A stretch of DNA of 38,381 nucleotides from CAZDVQ01 sp964508975 (GTDB lineage: Bacteria; Bacteroidota; Bacteroidia; Chitinophagales; Saprospiraceae). The DNA is taken from the NCBI GenBank assembly GCA_964508975.1, contig CAZDVQ010000041.1, positions 1 through 38,381 of the forward strand. Direction: 5' to 3'. The notes below the pieces were generated by a model. It saw only the letters and a list, made by a program, of their open reading frames with translations, ran no database searches and was not told where the DNA came from. A program made the translations under genes and the position numbers. Shown piece after piece: positions 24,551 to 32,909 of this stretch (position 1 is the first letter of the stretch; each line of letters begins with the position of its first letter).

Positions 24551-24624
24551 CGCCCTCACCAGGATTCGAACCTGGGACCTGCGGATTAACAGTCCGTCGC
24601 TCTAACCGACTGAGCTATGAAGGC
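24551..24624 (-). tRNA. trnN: tRNA-Asn (anticodon GTT)
   Basis: A complete cloverleaf can be drawn on the minus strand. The acceptor stem GCCTTCA pairs with TGAGGGC, with one G-U. The D arm is GCTCAGTCGGTTAGAGC, the anticodon loop is CTGTTAA with GTT in place, and the T arm CCAGGTTCGAATCCTGG carries TTCGAAT. The 3' CCA is not encoded. There is one A-C mismatch at the base of the anticodon stem. Confidence 0.95.
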
Positions 24625-24809
24625 GTTGGGTATTTGCATACCACCTTTTTTCTAAGGCAGGGCAAAGATAATATCATGGAGCGGACATACGCAAGTGTTT
24701 TTTGTATTTTTTTATATTTTTTTGCAAAAGCCTTTAGTTTGCTATTGTTTAGGCCGAAAATGACTTGATTTGAGCAGCAATTAATTAATATTGTGCGGTG
24801 ATACGAAAC

Positions 24810-26021
24810 ATGGTGCAACTTTGGCGGGAATCAAGCATACGGCAACGCTTCGCGATGTTGGTGTTAAGCCTTTGGGTGCTTGTAGCCTTGCTGGCTAACT
24901 TTTTGGCCAACGATAAGCCCTTGCTGTGTAGTTATGAGGGCCGTGTTTACAGTCCGGTGTTACACGAGATGGCTGTTACGCGTGGCTGGGCGGGCTGGCC
25001 GGAGGAATTTAAGCTGGCCAAGTGGAAGGCGTTGAAGTACGACTGGGCCATTTGGCCGCCGGTACGGTTTAAACCATCGGGAGTAGGGGAGGGAAGCACC
25101 GTATCATATCGCAGACCTGGCTACCGCACAGATGAAGGAGCACATTACTTGGGTACACACAAGTTGGGGCACGATATTGCTGCCGGTATGATACACGGCG
25201 CACGCTCGGCTTTAGTGGTAGGCTTGAGCGCCTTGGCCTTGTTGACTATAATAGGTTTGTGCATGGGCATGAGTGCTGGTTTTTTAGGCAACCGCCTGCC
25301 CGTGAAGGTTTACACCTTGATTATACTGATACCATTTATATTGGCAGGTATTTTTTATGGCTTGTTGGTATATGCCTACCCCTTTGAAGCAACTTGGCCA
25401 AGCTGGCTGGTTGCGCTTTGGCGCATATTTTTGTTGTTGAGCCCTGCTACCATTATATATGTGGTGCTGGACCGCTGGATAAAGGGCCCACAGATACAAT
25501 TGCCATATGATAGCCTGGTGACCATGTTGATGGATGGTTTAAATGCTATACCCTTGATATTTATCGTGTTGGTGCTGAGTTTGGTGCTCAAAAGCTCGGT
25601 TTGGGGTTTGGTGTTGATTATTGGTTTAACGGGTTGGACCGGTGTAGCACGCTTGAGCCGTGCAGAGACGATGCAGGTAAACAGCAAGGACTACATGTGG
25701 TCGGCCAAGGTGTTGGGCGTAGGTGTTTGGCGGCAATTGTGGGTACATGTATGGCCGAATATCAGGGCGGGGGTGTTTGTGGCCTTGTCGTTTGGCTTGG
25801 CCAATATCATTATGGTGGAGGCCTTTTTGTCGTTTTTAGGCGTAGGATTACCCTCGACAGAGATCACTTGGGGAACGATATTACAATCGACAAGGGAGTA
25901 TTCAGGGGCCTGGTGGGTGGCGATATTCCCGGGTACGGCAATATTTTTAATCGTGTTGAGTTTGAATATAGTGGCTGAAATGTATGAAAAGCGTGCATCG
26001 GGGCGCTTAATATTATTTTGA
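24810..26021 (+). CDS. ABC transporter permease, DppC/OppC type
   Basis: The protein of about 403 residues is an inner-membrane permease of the peptide/nickel family. After one N-terminal membrane segment (AMLVLSLWVLVALLANFLA) comes a long periplasmic region, including the GTHKLGHDIAAGMIHGAR entry typical of DppC proteins (usually GTDxxGRDxxSRxxxGxR). Five further membrane segments follow, with the EAA loop KDYMWSAKVLGVGVWRQLWVHVWPN. The ATG at 24810 and a GTG at 24798 are both possible starts; neither has a clear ribosome site. No partner permease, binding protein or ATPase gene is adjacent, as the next gene belongs to a SusCD operon. Confidence 0.88.
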   Translation: MVQLWRESSIRQRFAMLVLSLWVLVALLANFLANDKPLLCSYEGRVYSPVLHEMAVTRGWAGWPEEFKLAKWKALKYDWAIWPPVRFKPSGVGEGSTVSYRRPGYRTDEGAHYLGTHKLGHDIAAGMIHGARSALVVGLSALALLTIIGLCMGMSAGFLGNRLPVKVYTLIILIPFILAGIFYGLLVYAYPFEATWPSWLVALWRIFLLLSPATIIYVVLDRWIKGPQIQLPYDSLVTMLMDGLNAIPLIFIVLVLSLVLKSSVWGLVLIIGLTGWTGVARLSRAETMQVNSKDYMWSAKVLGVGVWRQLWVHVWPNIRAGVFVALSFGLANIIMVEAFLSFLGVGLPSTEITWGTILQSTREYSGAWWVAIFPGTAIFLIVLSLNIVAEMYEKRASGRLILF

Positions 26022-26136
26022 ATAAGTGGTTAATTTATGTGCATAAAGTTTACATTTTCAGGTGTTTACGTCATATTATTTTTTGTGGGTTAAGAAAAAG
26101 TTAAATAAATAAAACCGAGCGTTAAGAAAACCTTAC

Positions 26137-26144
26137 TACATTTG
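26137..26144 (+). promoter_or_regulatory. Bacteroidota -7 box of the susCD operon
   Basis: TACATTTG, followed by C, is a perfect TAnnTTTG box 42 bp before the SusC start. A -33 TTTG is not evident. The leader would be about 35 nt. Confidence 0.55.
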
Positions 26145-26186
26145 CGGCAGTGTAATATTCTATCTATTAACTAAAATGCATGCCGC

Positions 26187-29100
26187 ATGAAACAACTATT
26201 AAGCACAATTATGGCTCTGCTATTGACGGTTACCGTCATGGTGGCGCAAAAAAACATCACAGGCACAGTGTTCGATGAAAACGGGGAACCGGTTATCGGG
26301 GCGAATGTGGTGGTGAAGAACTCGGACCCTTTGGTAGGGACTACAACGGACTTTAACGGGACTTACTCCTTGAAGGTTCCTGCTGGCCTTGATGTATTAA
26401 TGATAACGTACATTGGTTATACAGACCAAGAGGTTACGATTGGTGCAAGTAATCGGGTAGACGTTACATTAGCTGTTGGAGTACAGCTTTCAGAAGCCGT
26501 TGTAACGGCTTTGGGTATTTCACGTTCTGACAAGGCTATCGGTTACGCCGCACAAACCGTTGATGGTGATGACTTGTTGAAAACAAATTCTCGTAGTTTT
26601 ATTGACGCGTTGAGCGGTCAATCAGCGGGTGTTTATGTAAACAGTTCATCTGGTGCTGCGGGTGCCTCTTCTCGTATTTTGATTCGTGGCCAGTCTAGCT
26701 TCAACGGTGAAAACAACGCACTGATTGTAGTGGATGGTTTGCGTATCAGCAACAACGAGAACCACTCAGAGCGTTCATTGGGTGGTGTTGCGGTATCAAA
26801 CCGTGGTATTGACATTAGCCCTGACGACATTGAATCTATCACCGTGTTGAAAGGTGCAGCTGCAACAGCGCTTTACGGTGTTGATGGTGCAAACGGTGTT
26901 GTTCAAATCATTACTAAAAAAGGTAAAGGTTCAAAAGGCCTTGGAATTGAGTTCCGTTCAGGCGTTACCATTTCACAGGTAAACCGTTTTCAACCTACAC
27001 AAAGCAAGTACGTACTTGGTACTGGTGGTGGTATTGCCAACGGCGGTATCCGTAGCTGGGGTGCTTTGGCTGATACTTTGTACTGGGATGGTGTTCCAAC
27101 GGAATACGACCCAAATGGTACATTGATTGGTGCTACTGCCGCTGAAGGTATCCCTACAGCGCGTAAATTTGAGCCTTACAACCCATCGAAAGACTTCTTC
27201 CGTACGGGTTCTACTTGGAACAACGCTTTATCTATCACCGGTGGTGGTAAAGAAGCGACTTACCGTTTCTCATTTGCCAACACTAAGGAGAATGGTATTA
27301 TTCCAAACAATACATTCCAGCGTACCAACGTTGGTTTGGCTTCAACAGCTGATTTGTTCAACAACAAATTACATGCTGCAACTAGTATCAACTACGTGAA
27401 CTCTGGTGGTCAGCGTATCCAACAAGGTTCAAACACATCTGGTTTGACTTTGTCTATGTACCGTACACCTATTTCATTCGACAATGGCGCTGGCTTGAAT
27501 GACCCAGCCAATGATCGTAATTCATATTACTACTCTAACGGTACACAACGCCGTTATGGTGCATTTGATAACCCTTACTGGATTGTCAACAATGCTCCTT
27601 TCAACGACGAGACCAACCGCATGTTTGGTAACGTATCTTTGGACTACGATATCTTGCCAAAATGGTTAACCGCTGGTACTGTAATTGGTACTGACTTCTA
27701 CTCTGACAAACGTACACAATCTTTTGAAATTGGATCAGCTGCCAACCCTGGTGGTTTCTTGATCGATGATTCTTACTTCTACCGCAACATTGACGCTTAC
27801 TTCCGCTTACGTGGTGGTGATTACATTGGCGAAAACTTCAGCTTGAACTACAACGTTGGTATCAACATGTTTAGCGAAGATCAGAAAAATGTAAACGTAA
27901 CAGGTAGTGGCTTTACTATCCCAGAATTCCCTACTTTGTCAAACTCTGCTAATATCAACTCAACAGTTACGTTGACACAACAGAAAAACTTCTCTGTTTA
28001 TGGCGTTATTGAAGCAGGTTTCAAAAATATGTTGTATTTGACATTAACTGGTCGTCAAGACTGGTTGTCTACCTTGGCTACTCGTGAATACAAAGTTGGC
28101 GATATCGGTGTATTCTACCCATCTGCTTCTTTGAGCTTTGTGTTCTCTGAATTATTACCTGAAAACAACATTTTGTCTAACGGTAAACTTCGTTTAGCTT
28201 ACGCACAAGTAGGTGGCGGTGCTCCAAGTGCTTACTTGACATCTACAACTTACGTAGTGCCTCAATACAATGGCGGTACAGTTAACGACCTGAATGACGG
28301 TTGGACAAACGGTATCGGCTTCCCATATAACGGCAGCCCAGGTTTTGTATTGAACGCTGTTGCCGGTGCTTCAACCATCAAGCCTGCTCGTACTACTGAC
28401 TTTGAAGTTGGTACACAACTCGATTTCTTCAATCGTCGTTTGGGTGTTGACTTCACATACTATACCCGTAAATCTGCTGATCAAATTATCCCAATTCAAG
28501 TTGCCACATCATCTGGTTTCCAACGTGCCGTATTCAACTCTGGCGCACTTCAAACCAATGGTGTTGAGTTAGTACTTTCTGCTACGCCTATCCTGACTAA
28601 ATCATTTAGCTGGGACATGAAGTTCAACTTCTCTTCTTGGAAAACTTGGGTTGATGAATTGCCAGTGGCTAACCAGTATTTGGATGGTTTCACAGGAACA
28701 GGCGTTTACAACATCGCTCCAGAAGAAGATGGTACACGCTACCAATTCGGTCAATTGTTGGGTGGTGACTGGTTACGTGCCAACAACGCTGATGGCACTG
28801 CATACGATGCAACTTTACCTTACAACCCTAATGGCGCTGTTATTATCCAAGACGATCCTACCAAAGGTGGCTATGGTTACCCAGTTGCTGACCCTATCAA
28901 CCGCGTAATCGGTAACCCTAACCCTGACTTCTTGTTGGGTATCGGTAATACTTTTGCTTACAAAGGATTTACCCTTGACTTCTTGTTCGACATCAAACAA
29001 GGTGGCGACATGTGGAATGGTACTAACGGTGCTATGACAAACTACGGTACTTCTTTGGACTCAGAAGTTCGTGATGCACCTGGTGCTTCTGGTAACTTCG

Positions 29101-29465
29101 TATTTGAAGGTATCAAATCAGATGGTACAGAAAACAACATTGTAGTTCCACTTAGCCAAGCTTGGTATCAAACCAATGGTGGTGGCTTCGGTACCGTTGC
29201 TCGTCAATTTGTTGAAGATGCCTCTTGGTATCGCCTCCGTGTATTGTCATTGTCATACCAGTTGAACAAAAAATGGTTACAAAACACACCACTTGGCGAT
29301 GTTACAGTGTCTTTCACTGGTCGTAACTTGTTGTTGTTCACGCCTTATTCTGGTATCGACCCAGAAACGAGCCTTGTAGGTTCTAGCAGTAACGGTCAAG
29401 GACTTGACTATTTCCAATTGCCAAATACAAAGAGCTACGCATTCGGATTGAGTGTGAAGTTCTAG
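26187..29465 (+). CDS. SusC/RagA-family TonB-dependent outer-membrane transporter
   Basis: The 1092-residue protein has a signal peptide (to about residue 21, VMVAQ) and a carboxypeptidase-regulatory-like domain (about 22-105, ITGTVFDENGEPVIGANV). The TonB plug follows (about 115-245, ALSGQSAGVYVNSSSG, RGQSSFNGENNALIVVDG and SITVLKGAAATALYG), then a long beta-barrel ending in an aromatic residue (GLSVKF). It imports an oligomeric nutrient across the outer membrane together with its SusD partner just downstream. Substrate is unknown, as no glycosidase or peptidase gene is linked. Codon use is strongly biased (Arg almost always CGT, Gly mostly GGT), unlike most neighbours, which suggests very high expression. 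Confidence 0.96.
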   Translation: MKQLLSTIMALLLTVTVMVAQKNITGTVFDENGEPVIGANVVVKNSDPLVGTTTDFNGTYSLKVPAGLDVLMITYIGYTDQEVTIGASNRVDVTLAVGVQLSEAVVTALGISRSDKAIGYAAQTVDGDDLLKTNSRSFIDALSGQSAGVYVNSSSGAAGASSRILIRGQSSFNGENNALIVVDGLRISNNENHSERSLGGVAVSNRGIDISPDDIESITVLKGAAATALYGVDGANGVVQIITKKGKGSKGLGIEFRSGVTISQVNRFQPTQSKYVLGTGGGIANGGIRSWGALADTLYWDGVPTEYDPNGTLIGATAAEGIPTARKFEPYNPSKDFFRTGSTWNNALSITGGGKEATYRFSFANTKENGIIPNNTFQRTNVGLASTADLFNNKLHAATSINYVNSGGQRIQQGSNTSGLTLSMYRTPISFDNGAGLNDPANDRNSYYYSNGTQRRYGAFDNPYWIVNNAPFNDETNRMFGNVSLDYDILPKWLTAGTVIGTDFYSDKRTQSFEIGSAANPGGFLIDDSYFYRNIDAYFRLRGGDYIGENFSLNYNVGINMFSEDQKNVNVTGSGFTIPEFPTLSNSANINSTVTLTQQKNFSVYGVIEAGFKNMLYLTLTGRQDWLSTLATREYKVGDIGVFYPSASLSFVFSELLPENNILSNGKLRLAYAQVGGGAPSAYLTSTTYVVPQYNGGTVNDLNDGWTNGIGFPYNGSPGFVLNAVAGASTIKPARTTDFEVGTQLDFFNRRLGVDFTYYTRKSADQIIPIQVATSSGFQRAVFNSGALQTNGVELVLSATPILTKSFSWDMKFNFSSWKTWVDELPVANQYLDGFTGTGVYNIAPEEDGTRYQFGQLLGGDWLRANNADGTAYDATLPYNPNGAVIIQDDPTKGGYGYPVADPINRVIGNPNPDFLLGIGNTFAYKGFTLDFLFDIKQGGDMWNGTNGAMTNYGTSLDSEVRDAPGASGNFVFEGIKSDGTENNIVVPLSQAWYQTNGGGFGTVARQFVEDASWYRLRVLSLSYQLNKKWLQNTPLGDVTVSFTGRNLLLFTPYSGIDPETSLVGSSSNGQGLDYFQLPNTKSYAFGLSVKF

Positions 29466-29503
29466 TACCTTGGATTAGTTTAAACGCTTAAATTGAATTT
29501 ATT

Positions 29504-30841
29504 ATGTTGAAAATAAAATTTAAATCGCTCGTCCTGCTCATGGCTGTTGCTGTTGGCTTTAGTTCATGTAAGGATTACTTTGGCGACATTAACGTTGACC
29601 CCAACAACCCTACGGATGTTCCTGCCAACTTGATGTTACCTACCATTCAAGCAGGCTTGGCTTACACCTATGGTGGTGATGCTACTCGTTTTAGTGCATT
29701 GATGAGCCAGCATATTGATGGTACCGACCGTCAATTCTTAACCATTCGCGAGTACATTTTCCAAGGCGCTGATGTTGACGCACTTTGGGATAACCTTTAT
29801 CAAAAAGGTTTGATGCAAATCAAACAGCTCAATGCCAAAGCTACTTCTACTGGCCAAACACGCTACCTTGGTATCGCTCAAGCCTTAGAAGTTTATACTT
29901 GGTTGGCTGTTACTGATTTGTTTGGTGATGTTCCGTATTCACAGGCACTTCAAGGTGTTGAGAATATCGAACCAACTTATGATTCTCAAGAAGCCATTTT
30001 GACTGACTTGCTCGTTAAACTCGATGCCGCCCGTACATCTTTGGCTGCTACCAACACTGGCCCAGTTCCAAACGCTACATCTGACCTTATCTATGGTGGT
30101 TCAGTAGCATCTTGGACTAAATTCTGTAATGTATTGGAAGCCCGTATTCATCTCCGTATGGCTAAACGCAACGCTGCGCACTACCAAGATGCTGCTGATG
30201 CACTTGCTGCAGGTGCGTTCACTAGCTCAGCGGATGATGCTCGCGTAGCCTTTGGTGCTGGTGGCGCAACTACTGATGCTCCTTGGGCACAGTTTATCTC
30301 TCAACGTGCAGGATACGCTGAGGCACACCCTAGCTATACTGCATTGTTGAATGGTTTGAATGACCCTCGTGAAGCTATTTTCTGTGCTGCATTTACCACT
30401 AGCCACCCTTATTTCACCACAACTCAAAAAGTTGCTTTGCTCAGCTATACCGAGCAGAAATTTATTGAGGCTGAAGTTGAATTAATGCGTGCAGGCGGTA
30501 GCGCAACAGCTGCACATACTGCATACCTAGACGCAATTGCCGCATCATTCGATGATTTAGCTATTAGCGCTGATTATGCTGCTTATGTAGCTCAGCCTGC
30601 TGTTGATCCTGGTAGTGCAAGCCTAACCCGTACTGAAGTGATGACTCAAAAATACATTGCTTTGTACACTGACCCAGAGGTTTTCTCTGACTGGCGCCGT
30701 ACGGGCTTACCAGCACTTACACCTAACGTAGGTACTGAAATCCCACGCCGTTTCCCTTACCCCCAAAATGAAACTTTGACTAACCCTAATACGCCAGCAG
30801 GTGTGTCAATTTTCTCACGTGTTTGGTGGGATGCCCTTTAA
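29504..30841 (+). CDS. SusD/RagB-family outer-membrane lipoprotein
   Basis: The 445-residue lipoprotein has a lipobox in VGFSSC (Cys22) and then DYFGDINVDPNNPTDVP, typical of the SusD-like_2 branch. It continues through helical TPR-like regions (RYLGIAQALEVYTWLAVTDL and LFGDVPYSQAL) to an end with DPEVFSDWRRTGLP, RRFPYPQNE and FSRVWWD, the usual SusD finish. It sits over the SusC barrel at the cell surface and captures substrate. The gene follows susC by 38 bp with the same biased codons, so they share a transcript. Confidence 0.95.
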   Translation: MLKIKFKSLVLLMAVAVGFSSCKDYFGDINVDPNNPTDVPANLMLPTIQAGLAYTYGGDATRFSALMSQHIDGTDRQFLTIREYIFQGADVDALWDNLYQKGLMQIKQLNAKATSTGQTRYLGIAQALEVYTWLAVTDLFGDVPYSQALQGVENIEPTYDSQEAILTDLLVKLDAARTSLAATNTGPVPNATSDLIYGGSVASWTKFCNVLEARIHLRMAKRNAAHYQDAADALAAGAFTSSADDARVAFGAGGATTDAPWAQFISQRAGYAEAHPSYTALLNGLNDPREAIFCAAFTTSHPYFTTTQKVALLSYTEQKFIEAEVELMRAGGSATAAHTAYLDAIAASFDDLAISADYAAYVAQPAVDPGSASLTRTEVMTQKYIALYTDPEVFSDWRRTGLPALTPNVGTEIPRRFPYPQNETLTNPNTPAGVSIFSRVWWDAL

Positions 30842-30857
30842 TCAAAACATAAACACA

Positions 30858-30885
30858 GGAAGGGCTGTACTATTATAGCCCTTCC
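30858..30885 (+). terminator. Hairpin between susD and the downstream lipoprotein gene
   Basis: GGAAGGGCT (30858-30866) pairs perfectly with AGCCCTTCC (30877-30885) around a 10-nt loop. A weak U-stretch (TATTGTTTAAAT) follows. It probably acts as a partial terminator or mRNA-stabilising stem that lowers expression of the third gene relative to susCD. Confidence 0.6.
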
Positions 30886-30913
30886 TATTGTTTAAATATT
30901 AAAACAATTATCC

Positions 30914-31744
30914 ATGAAAAATAGCTTCAAATTTCTAGCTTTTTTAGCCCTGGCTTCAGCCTTGGTTTTTAATGCTTGTAAAAAGGACGATGAGTTTATC
31001 AACCCTGGGGTAAATGCTCCAAACATTAAACTAACGCCTGGTACTAGTACCATTTTCAATTTGATTGACCCTGCTAACGCTCAGGTTGATTTTTCGATTT
31101 CAAAATCGGGAGACTACGACTTGGAAACGGTTGATATCTACAAGCAGTTAATCACTGCCGATACTACTACCCCTGTAATTTTCCACGCTACGATTTCTAC
31201 TTTACCTGCGAACGGTATTGTTGTAACCGCTGCCGATGCGTTGAATGGTTTAGGTATTACACCTGCCGACCTAGAAGTAGGTGATAAAGTGGTACTCACG
31301 TTCCGCCCTAAAGCTGGCGGAAACGAGTATATCTCTAACCAAAGCCTTACCATCAACGCTAGCTGCCCTTCTGATTTGGGTGGTTCTTATAGCGTAACCA
31401 CTACTTATGGTTACCATGACTTCTTGCCTAACTTTGCTACTTTTACCGATACGGTAGAAATTACAGCCTTAGGTAACGGTAACTATTCAGTGGTTGACTT
31501 CTCCGGTGGTCTTTATAGCGTTGGCCCTTACCAAGGTGCTTACGGTACTACTGGTATCGCTGCCACTTTCACTGATGTTTGTGGTCAAATTTCATGGATT
31601 AATATCAATGATCCATGGGGTACAGTAGTGCAAAATGCATCAGGTCCTGCAAGTGCAGTTGACCCCGCTACTGGCGTTATCACCATTAACTTTTTCTGTA
31701 ATGGTTACGGCGAAAATGGCGTGTCAATTTACACACCACTGTAA
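30914..31744 (+). CDS. Putative outer-membrane lipoprotein, third gene of the susCD operon
   Basis: The 276-residue lipoprotein has a lipobox in LVFNAC (Cys22) followed by KKDDE, the charged start usual for surface lipoproteins of this phylum. The first half is beta-rich (IKLTPGTSTIFNLID and SKSGDYDLETVDIYKQL). The second half (YSVTTTYGYHDFLPNF to the end) repeats a small, Gly- and Tyr-rich beta pattern with paired cysteines. It has no recognised family but takes the place of SusE/SusF-like binding lipoproteins in such operons. It is followed by a strong terminator. Confidence 0.75.
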   Translation: MKNSFKFLAFLALASALVFNACKKDDEFINPGVNAPNIKLTPGTSTIFNLIDPANAQVDFSISKSGDYDLETVDIYKQLITADTTTPVIFHATISTLPANGIVVTAADALNGLGITPADLEVGDKVVLTFRPKAGGNEYISNQSLTINASCPSDLGGSYSVTTTYGYHDFLPNFATFTDTVEITALGNGNYSVVDFSGGLYSVGPYQGAYGTTGIAATFTDVCGQISWININDPWGTVVQNASGPASAVDPATGVITINFFCNGYGENGVSIYTPL

Positions 31745-31773
31745 GCCTGAGCTAATTACGGTCTAACTACTTC

Positions 31774-31810
31774 ATCCCCTCATCTTGCAAAAGCTGAGGG
31801 GATTTTCTTT
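31774..31810 (+). terminator. Rho-independent terminator of the susCD operon
   Basis: ATCCCCTCA (31774-31782) pairs perfectly with TGAGGGGAT (31795-31803), loop of 12 nt, followed by TTTCTTTC. It lies 29 bp after the stop of the lipoprotein gene. Confidence 0.8.
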
Positions 31811-31882
31811 CGTAGTTGATAGTTGAAAGTTCAGCGTTTAAAGTATCTCCTCACTCCTCTCTTCTATCTCCTCTCTTTAAAA

Positions 31883-32332
31883 CTATGCTTTGGGGAGTTT
31901 TTTACTGAGGTATACGGTGCCGGGAATGCAAGCGCCAAAAGATGCTTGCCCATCGTACATGCCAGCCATCACCTTTTTGTCCTCGCTATCATAAATGCGG
32001 AGGGTACCGCTTTTAATACACCATTCGGCGTTCATGTCAGGAATTATAGCGCTGGTTAATATCTCGTTTTCTTGGTAGTAAAGCACCCCATTTTTAATCA
32101 CGCCCTTGAAGCTCATCCGTGCCGATATTTTTTGTTCTGGCACGGCCACTTCCGATACACCCCACACCTTGTTGCCCTCTTGCTTGGTGATGGTCATTTC
32201 ATAATAGTAGCGCTCAAACAGGCCCCCTGGATTTTGGATCAGGTAACCCGTCCAACGTCCTTCGATATTTTGGGCAAAGCATACCTGTGTGATAGTCAGG
32301 CTAATAGAGAGTAGTAAAAGCTGTTTGATCAT
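31883..32332 (-). CDS. Small secreted protein of unknown function
   Basis: The 149-residue protein has a signal peptide (MIKQLLLLSISLTITQVCFAQ) and a mature beta-rich part that begins NIEGRWTGYL. It contains alternating strands (YYYEMTITKQEGNKVWGVSE and RMSFKGVIKNGVLYYQE), which is the pattern of small lipocalin-like or META-type barrels. Two cysteines (WCIKSG and FGACIPG) could form a disulfide. I do not recognise a family. It stands alone, converging with the susCD operon, and has a -7-like box 24 bp upstream. Confidence 0.7.
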   Translation of the reverse strand: MIKQLLLLSISLTITQVCFAQNIEGRWTGYLIQNPGGLFERYYYEMTITKQEGNKVWGVSEVAVPEQKISARMSFKGVIKNGVLYYQENEILTSAIIPDMNAEWCIKSGTLRIYDSEDKKVMAGMYDGQASFGACIPGTVYLSKKLPKA

Positions 32333-32356
32333 GTTTGGGGTTGTTTAACATTGATA

Positions 32357-32364
32357 CAAAAATA
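32357..32364 (-). promoter_or_regulatory. Bacteroidota -7 box for the small secreted protein gene
   Basis: The minus strand reads TATTTTTG, fitting TAnnTTTG, 24 bp upstream of the ATG at 32332. No TTTG is found 19 bp further upstream. Confidence 0.4.
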
Positions 32365-32390
32365 AGCACTTTAATGGGAACGTAAGATTT

Positions 32391-32546
32391 TTTATTGGGG
32401 CGTTCCGGCGCGTTGCACCGTCGGGGTTCGCGCAGTCACTACGTTCCTTTTCGGTGCACTTCGTGCAGTGCGCTGCTGCGCGTTGCTTGTCCCTGACGCT
32501 GCGCGCTGCGGGAGCGCCTATGGCGCCCGCTCCAATCCCTAACGCG
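32391..32546 (+). repeat. GC-rich multi-hairpin element, copy 8 (forward)
   Basis: It starts TTTATTGGGGCGTTCCGGCG, with the first stem CGGCGC-GTT-GCACCG slightly decayed. It contains ACGTTCC and CGGTGCACTTCGTG as in copy 5, a GTGCGCTGCTGCGCG segment, and the hairpin GGAGCGCC-TAT-GGCGCCCGCTCC with one bulge. It faces copy 9 and lies before the PorP/SprF gene. Confidence 0.75.
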
Positions 32547-32623
32547 TTTAGGCTGGGTTTAGCTTTAAGGGCTATTCAAGTTTTACTTAATATAAATCAT
32601 TGAAATACAGTAGCTTGCTTCCT

Positions 32624-32797
32624 GCGTGAGCGATGTGCAGGCGTGGACGCGTAGCGGCCAGACCGAGCCGCCTTGTAGAGCCGAGAGATGCCTCGGCTAA
32701 CCATGAAATGGGCGGCGAAGGGCCGAGCGAACAGCGAGCGCCGGAACGTAGCGACCCCGAACCAAGTTTTCTTGGGACGGGGGCACGCCCCAAAAAA
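32624..32797 (-). repeat. GC-rich multi-hairpin element, copy 9 (reverse)
   Basis: It ends on the plus strand with GGCACGCCCCAAAAAA. It has the hairpin AGCCGAG/CTCGGCT, the core GGGCCGAGCGAACAGCGAGC identical to copy 7, and a further CCAAGTTTTCTTGG palindrome. It forms an inverted pair with copy 8. The remaining sequence to the gene at 32910 is AT-rich and holds a weak TATCTTTA box at 32829-32836. Confidence 0.75.
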
Positions 32798-32909
32798 TCT
32801 ATAAATTAAGTATTGATATATTAATAAGTATCTTTAGTGCAACGCAATAGCCCAAAAAACAGTCACTATATTAAGCGCCCTGCGCATCAATCCATTTAGC
32901 GAGAGTCTT

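Noticed and set aside
24385..24768. A 127-codon plus-strand frame
   Set aside because: It runs antisense through the tRNA-Asn gene and has no protein-like pattern.
8516..32797. GC-rich elements as Rho-independent terminators
   Set aside because: The T-tract precedes rather than follows the stems in the forward direction, the reverse direction gives A-runs after the stems, and one copy is inside a coding region.
8516..32797. GC-rich elements as integron attC sites or CRISPR repeats
   Set aside because: There are no gene cassettes or integrase, no regular spacing and no spacers; ordinary genes separate the copies.
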